From: AP-15 sp963814865
GTDB lineage: Bacteria; Pseudomonadota; Alphaproteobacteria; ATCC43930; CGMCC-115725
Reading direction: 5' to 3'
Assembly (NCBI GenBank): GCA_963814865.1
Contig: CAWFEN010000007.1
Span: 124,001 to 188,000, forward strand
Length of the DNA stretch: 64,000 nucleotides
The notes below the pieces were generated by a model, which saw only the letters and a program-made list of their open reading frames with translations, did not search any database and was not told the origin of the DNA. The translations under genes and the position numbers were made by a program. Position 1 is the stretch's first letter, and each line of letters opens with the position of its first letter. Below are positions 60,310 through 64,000 of the stretch, piece by piece.

Positions 60310-63300
60310 TCAGCCGCGTTTCAGCTGTTGCAAGAGCTTCTCTGCCTCGGCCTTGTCGTTAAAGGAAACGCCGGAGCCGAGCAGCTTCTCGAGTGTTGCC
60401 TGGGCGTCGGCCGAGCGACCGACGCGGTGGAGGGCGACGGCAAGGTGATACTGGATGGCCGGATCGGCCGGGGCACCGACATTGGCCGCGGTCAGATAGG
60501 TGACTGCCTTGCCGGCGTCGCCCTGGGCCAACAGGATCCAGCCTAACGTATCGTCGATCTGGGCTGCGCTCGGGGCCACGGCGACCGCGCGCTCGGCCAA
60601 ATTGAGCGCTTTGGCCAGATCACCTTTTTTCTGATTGAGCCAGGCGAGATTGTTCAGCGCGGCAGCATCGGTCGGATTTGCCGCGACGACGCGATCATAT
60701 TCGGCGATGGCAGCATCGTATTTTTTGCCATTGAGGTAAAGCGATGCCAGGGCCGAACGAACGGAATAGTTGGTCGGATCGGTCTTGAGTTGGTCGTTCA
60801 GCAGGCTTTCCGCCTTGGCCTCGTTTCCGCTATCGCTGTAAAGGCGGGCGAGACCAATCCTGAGATCGTCGTCCTTGGGCCGCAGTGCAACGTCCTTTTC
60901 GAGCAGCGCGATCGCCTCCGCACTGCGCCCGGCTTTCTCGATCAGATCGGCCGAAACGAGATCGTACAGACTGTTATTCGGATCGTCCTTGGCAAAGCTG
61001 CGGGCTTTTGCCAGGCCCGCCTCCAACCCGCCGATCTCCGCCTCGACGCGGATCAGATCGGATTTTACGGTTGGGTTTTTCGGGTCGCGGCCGAGAGCGG
61101 CCTGCAGCACGGTGCGGGCCTCGGAATAATCCTTCGCTGCATTCAAGGTCGCGAGGTAGCGGGAAAAGATCGCGGTAGAATTCGGCGCAAGCGTGTACGC
61201 CTGCTTATAGATGGCGATCGCCCCTTTCGTGTCGCCGGTCCCGATCCGGGTGCGCGCTTGCGCATCGAGGACGTTGAGGTTCGTCGGAAATTGGAGGGCC
61301 AGCGCATCCGCCGTCGCCGTCGCGTTTTTCCAATCCTGACGCATCCCGTAGTAGTTGACGAGCTTGATGCCGGGCCCTGGGTCGGTCGGTGCGGCGGCGC
61401 GTGCCCGCGCGATGAGGTCCGTCGCCATCGGCCACTTCTTCTCCGCGACGGCGACGTCGGCGAGGCCGAGAAGGACGGCGACGTTCTTCGGTTGCAGCGC
61501 CAGCAGGTCGTTATAGACCTTCTCGGCGTCGGCCGGGCGCCCGGTCGCGAGGTATAAGGGTGCGAGGACCGAACGTGCCGCCACATTCTTGGGATCGGCT
61601 TGCAGCCGGCTCTTCAAAACCGCCTCGGCCTTGTTGAAATCGCCGGTGCGGATGTAGAGACGGACCAGCGCCACCATCAAGGTGTCATCCGCCGGCTTGG
61701 CCGACGCCGCCTTTTCGACGAGCGCGACCGCGTCCGCCGACCGTCCGGCTCCCTCGTAGAGCTGCGCCGCTGCCAGATCGTAGGCATTGCTGCCCGGATC
61801 ATTCTTGGCATCGCTGTTGGCCTGGGAAATCGCAGCGTCCAAACCGTCGACTTTGGCGGTCTCTCGGATCAGATCGACTTTCAGAGTCGTGTTCTTGGGA
61901 TCTTGCGTGGTGGCGTTGCGCAGAACGGACAGCGCCTCGCGCGAATAGTTCGCGGAGTTCAGCAGGGCGAGATAGCGGGCGAGGATTTGCGGCGATTTCG
62001 GCGCGAGCTCGTAGGCCCGCTTGTAGCTGGAAATCGCCCCGTTGGTATCGCCGGCCTCGAACTGAGCGCGGCCTTGCGTATCGAGCACGGCAACGTCCGA
62101 GGGGAATTGGGCACCCAACGCGCTTGCTACCGCCTTGGCGTTTGCCCAATCCTGACGCAATTCGTAAAGACGCACGAGAGCAAGACCCGGCGCCGGATCG
62201 TTCGGCGCCGCGCTGCGCGCGCGGTTGAGGTAGTCCGTTGCCTCCGGCCATTTCTTTTCGGTGACGGCGATATCGGCCAGGCCGAGCAGCGCGTCCGTGT
62301 CATCGGGCTTTTTCGCGAGCCAGTCGCGGTAGACCTTGCCGGCATCGTCCGCACGCCCGGTCGCCAAATAGAGCTGTGCCAGATCGCGCATTGCCGGAAT
62401 AAAATCCGGCTGGCGGGCGAGCGCCGTGCGGAAGGCGGCTTCCGCCGGCGGATAATTCCGCTCGGCCGCGCGCACCATTCCAAGCAGCGTCTGATACAGC
62501 GGATTGTTCGCATCGCGTTTGACCAGTGCCGCGGCGGTCGCGGATGCTTTGGCGGTCTCCCCGGCGCGCAGCTCGGTCAGAATGAGGGTCGGCCCGGCGA
62601 CCGGGGCGCCGGCATCGGTGTCGAAGACCCGCTCGAGCTCGGCCAAACCCTGCTTATTTTGGCCGGCGCTGATCTCCGATATGGCGACCCGCGTTTCGAT
62701 CCCTGGGTTTTTGGGTTCGAGCACCGCGGCCTTTTCGAACTGCTGCAGTGCAAGCTCCGGCTTGCCGGCGGCCATATACGCATTGCCGAGGACGGTCATT
62801 GCCTGCGCGTCGAGCGGCGCCTTATCGGCGACCGGCTTGAGATATTGGATGGCACGGTCGGGAGCGCGCTGTTTCAGCGCGGCCATAGCGATCAGCCGCG
62901 CCGCCCGCGCATCGTTCGGGAAACGGGCAAGGTATTTGCCGAGAATGCTCTCCGCCTGCGCGTTTTGTCCAAGCGCGAGTTTTGTCGCTCCTTGCAGGTA
63001 ATAACCGGCGGGAAACCTCGGAAACACCGTGCTGATATGATCGAACAGCCGGTCGGCCGCGGTATATTGCCGTTGCTTCGCCAGTTCGAGCGCACGCAGA
63101 TAATTCACCATGAAATTGTTCGGTGCGGCCTTGAGCAGCGGATCAAGGTCCTCGTCGGCGGCCTTGTACTTGCCTTGGGCGATATTGAGACCGGCGCGGC
63201 TCAAGCGGACCGGCACATTCTTCGGGTCGATCTTGAGCGCCGCATCGAAACGGCTCATCGCCCCCGTGTCGTCACCCTGGGCGCGCAGCATCTCCCCCTT

Positions 63301-63924
63301 GAGCTGGAGCGCGTCGACCGAGTGCGGATCGGCGGCGAGCGCCGCATCGATGAGCTTGCCCGCCTCGTCGGGTTTTGTTCCCATCAAAAACCGCGCGAGC
63401 GTCACCTTCGGCGCCGCCGCGCTCGGGTCGAGCCGGACGGCGTCGTGCAGCAATGCGTCGGCCTTTTTGTTGTCCTGCAACCCGGCCGCGGCGATCCCGA
63501 GCGCCAGCCGGAGCTGGCTTTCGAGAGCGGGGGCGCGATTGCCCGGCTGGATCAGATCGACGACGTCGGCGAATTTCCCCTGGCGCAGCAGCGCATCGGC
63601 CAGTACCGGCAGGTAGTCGGCCTCATTGCCGTGACGCTCGCGTGCGGCCCGGGCCTCCCGTTCCGCCGAAATCGCGTCGCCGAGCTCGAGATCGACTTTG
63701 GCCAGCCGTGCCCGAATCAGCGGATCCTGCGGCGACTCGCGGGCGGCGTTGCGCAGCTCGATCTCGGCCGCGCGGAGGTTGCCGTGGGCAATATATTGGT
63801 CGGCATTCTTGACCGAGGCCGGCAATTCTGTGGCGCCGGCCGCCGCGTGGCCGAGGAGCGCGACGGCGGCGGCAAACGCCGCGCCGCGCCATACCGAACG
63901 GCGTCGAGCATCAAACATGGTCAT
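60310..63924 (-). CDS. Giant periplasmic TPR protein, PEP-CTERM PrsT-like
   Basis: A 1204-residue protein with a signal peptide (to about AAAGA, residue 31) and TPR-like repeats to the end. The layout, and the PrsR-like gene just upstream, match the PEP-CTERM/exosortase-associated TPR protein PrsT, thought to scaffold envelope polysaccharide export; that family is about 900 residues. The excess length comes from an internal repeat. Residues ~513-765 (RDLAQLYLATGRADDAGKVY...) and ~785-1037 (RSVLAPLYLATGRPADAEKVY...) align without gaps at a period of 272 residues, equal to eight 34-residue TPRs. No PEP-CTERM anchor is seen on the protein. Confidence 0.85.
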   Translation of the reverse strand: MTMFDARRRSVWRGAAFAAAVALLGHAAAGATELPASVKNADQYIAHGNLRAAEIELRNAARESPQDPLIRARLAKVDLELGDAISAEREARAARERHGNEADYLPVLADALLRQGKFADVVDLIQPGNRAPALESQLRLALGIAAAGLQDNKKADALLHDAVRLDPSAAAPKVTLARFLMGTKPDEAGKLIDAALAADPHSVDALQLKGEMLRAQGDDTGAMSRFDAALKIDPKNVPVRLSRAGLNIAQGKYKAADEDLDPLLKAAPNNFMVNYLRALELAKQRQYTAADRLFDHISTVFPRFPAGYYLQGATKLALGQNAQAESILGKYLARFPNDARAARLIAMAALKQRAPDRAIQYLKPVADKAPLDAQAMTVLGNAYMAAGKPELALQQFEKAAVLEPKNPGIETRVAISEISAGQNKQGLAELERVFDTDAGAPVAGPTLILTELRAGETAKASATAAALVKRDANNPLYQTLLGMVRAAERNYPPAEAAFRTALARQPDFIPAMRDLAQLYLATGRADDAGKVYRDWLAKKPDDTDALLGLADIAVTEKKWPEATDYLNRARSAAPNDPAPGLALVRLYELRQDWANAKAVASALGAQFPSDVAVLDTQGRAQFEAGDTNGAISSYKRAYELAPKSPQILARYLALLNSANYSREALSVLRNATTQDPKNTTLKVDLIRETAKVDGLDAAISQANSDAKNDPGSNAYDLAAAQLYEGAGRSADAVALVEKAASAKPADDTLMVALVRLYIRTGDFNKAEAVLKSRLQADPKNVAARSVLAPLYLATGRPADAEKVYNDLLALQPKNVAVLLGLADVAVAEKKWPMATDLIARARAAAPTDPGPGIKLVNYYGMRQDWKNATATADALALQFPTNLNVLDAQARTRIGTGDTKGAIAIYKQAYTLAPNSTAIFSRYLATLNAAKDYSEARTVLQAALGRDPKNPTVKSDLIRVEAEIGGLEAGLAKARSFAKDDPNNSLYDLVSADLIEKAGRSAEAIALLEKDVALRPKDDDLRIGLARLYSDSGNEAKAESLLNDQLKTDPTNYSVRSALASLYLNGKKYDAAIAEYDRVVAANPTDAAALNNLAWLNQKKGDLAKALNLAERAVAVAPSAAQIDDTLGWILLAQGDAGKAVTYLTAANVGAPADPAIQYHLAVALHRVGRSADAQATLEKLLGSGVSFNDKAEAEKLLQQLKRG

Positions 63925-63945
63925 TCCTTCCTCCGCAGCGCTCCG

Positions 63946-64000
63946 TCACGCATCGAGGCCAAGCTGGTGCTGCTGCAGCAAATCGTAGAGCGTAGGTCGG
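63946..64000 (-). CDS. C-terminus of a PrsR-like sigma-54 response regulator (cut by window edge)
   Basis: The minus strand enters with RPTLYDLLQQHQLGLDA and a stop, 22 bases before the TPR gene. This is the recognition helix region of a Fis-type DNA-binding domain (GVSRPTLYDLL pattern) at the end of NtrC-like sigma-54 activators. In exosortase loci the regulator PrsR lies beside PrsT, so PrsR is the best guess. Only 17 codons are in the window. Confidence 0.6.
   Translation of the reverse strand, partial: RPTLYDLLQQHQLGLDA

Noticed and set aside
1..64000. CRISPR arrays, tRNA or rRNA genes, integrases, intact insertion sequences and prophage
   Set aside because: No regularly spaced direct repeats, cloverleaf-like sequences, rRNA stretches, transposase motifs or phage structural genes were recognised on reading both strands.

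Overview
The window is high-GC, densely packed bacterial chromosome with many ATGA/GTGA stop-start overlaps. Gene content points to an alphaproteobacterium: a XoxF5-like methanol dehydrogenase, the PQQ-linked ABC cluster, an alphaproteobacterial-type MutS, a DUF29 protein and an IalB-like protein. Order-level placement is not possible from this alone; a Rhodospirillales-like or Hyphomicrobiales-like soil or methylotrophic bacterium is my guess. I saw no rRNA, tRNA, CRISPR array, integrase or intact insertion sequence.

Layout. 1-16.9 kb is a PQQ and lanthanide-type alcohol oxidation island. pqqB(partial)-C-D-E is followed by a small secreted protein, a SoxH-related zinc metallohydrolase and a SoxYZ-like carrier. 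Two unknown periplasmic genes lie on the other strand. Then come xoxF, a terminator, xoxG, xoxJ, and a CXXXCW (rhodanese-like) protein fused to a long pentapeptide-repeat domain. Facing them is the minus-strand operon for a cytochrome c, a substrate-binding protein, a beta-propeller, an ABC ATPase, an ABC permease and an unknown protein. Glutathione-dependent formaldehyde dehydrogenase (frmA) is divergent from it. Methanol would be oxidised in the periplasm by XoxF/XoxG and formaldehyde in the cytoplasm by FrmA. 17-32.8 kb is mixed: an SMP-30 lactonase-like protein, a P450, a lipoprotein, mutS, a YflT-like protein, nitronate monooxygenase, DUF29, an adenylate cyclase, surE, a double retropepsin, RidA, a PsiE-like protein, an MFS transporter and an orphan sulfopyruvate-decarboxylase-alpha-like protein.

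33.1-38.5 kb is a second periplasmic oxidation module: a molybdenum hydroxylase pair (IorA/IorB type), a Tat-exported Rieske protein and a second PQQ dehydrogenase with the lanthanide Asp pair but no vicinal cysteines. 38.5-48.4 kb has a CoA transferase, a luciferase-like oxidoreductase, an amidohydrolase, an LpxH-like phosphoesterase with a GT2 glycosyltransferase, a TolB/FlgO-like TPR protein, an unknown protein and MmgE/PrpD. Several gene relics are scattered here. 48.4-57.3 kb holds purD and xseA (divergent), a DyP peroxidase translationally coupled to an unknown partner, an APH-AAA kinase fusion, an SDR and an IalB-like protein. 57.9-64 kb looks like the edge of an exosortase/PEP-CTERM polysaccharide locus: an epimerase, a membrane protein, a giant TPR protein of the PrsT kind with an internal 272-residue duplication, and the C-terminus of a PrsR-like sigma-54 regulator.

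A striking property is the number of genes broken by what look like single-base shifts (about 11.66, 14.74, 20.8, 46.2, 52.25 and 56.04 kb, possibly 3.82 kb). Most lie in otherwise intact conserved genes. Assembly or sequencing error in GC-rich tracts is at least as likely as real decay. In contrast, the SDR fragment (25.7 kb), the histidine kinase fragment (39.9 kb) and the CoA transferase fragment (44.7 kb) are truncated and look like real relics.
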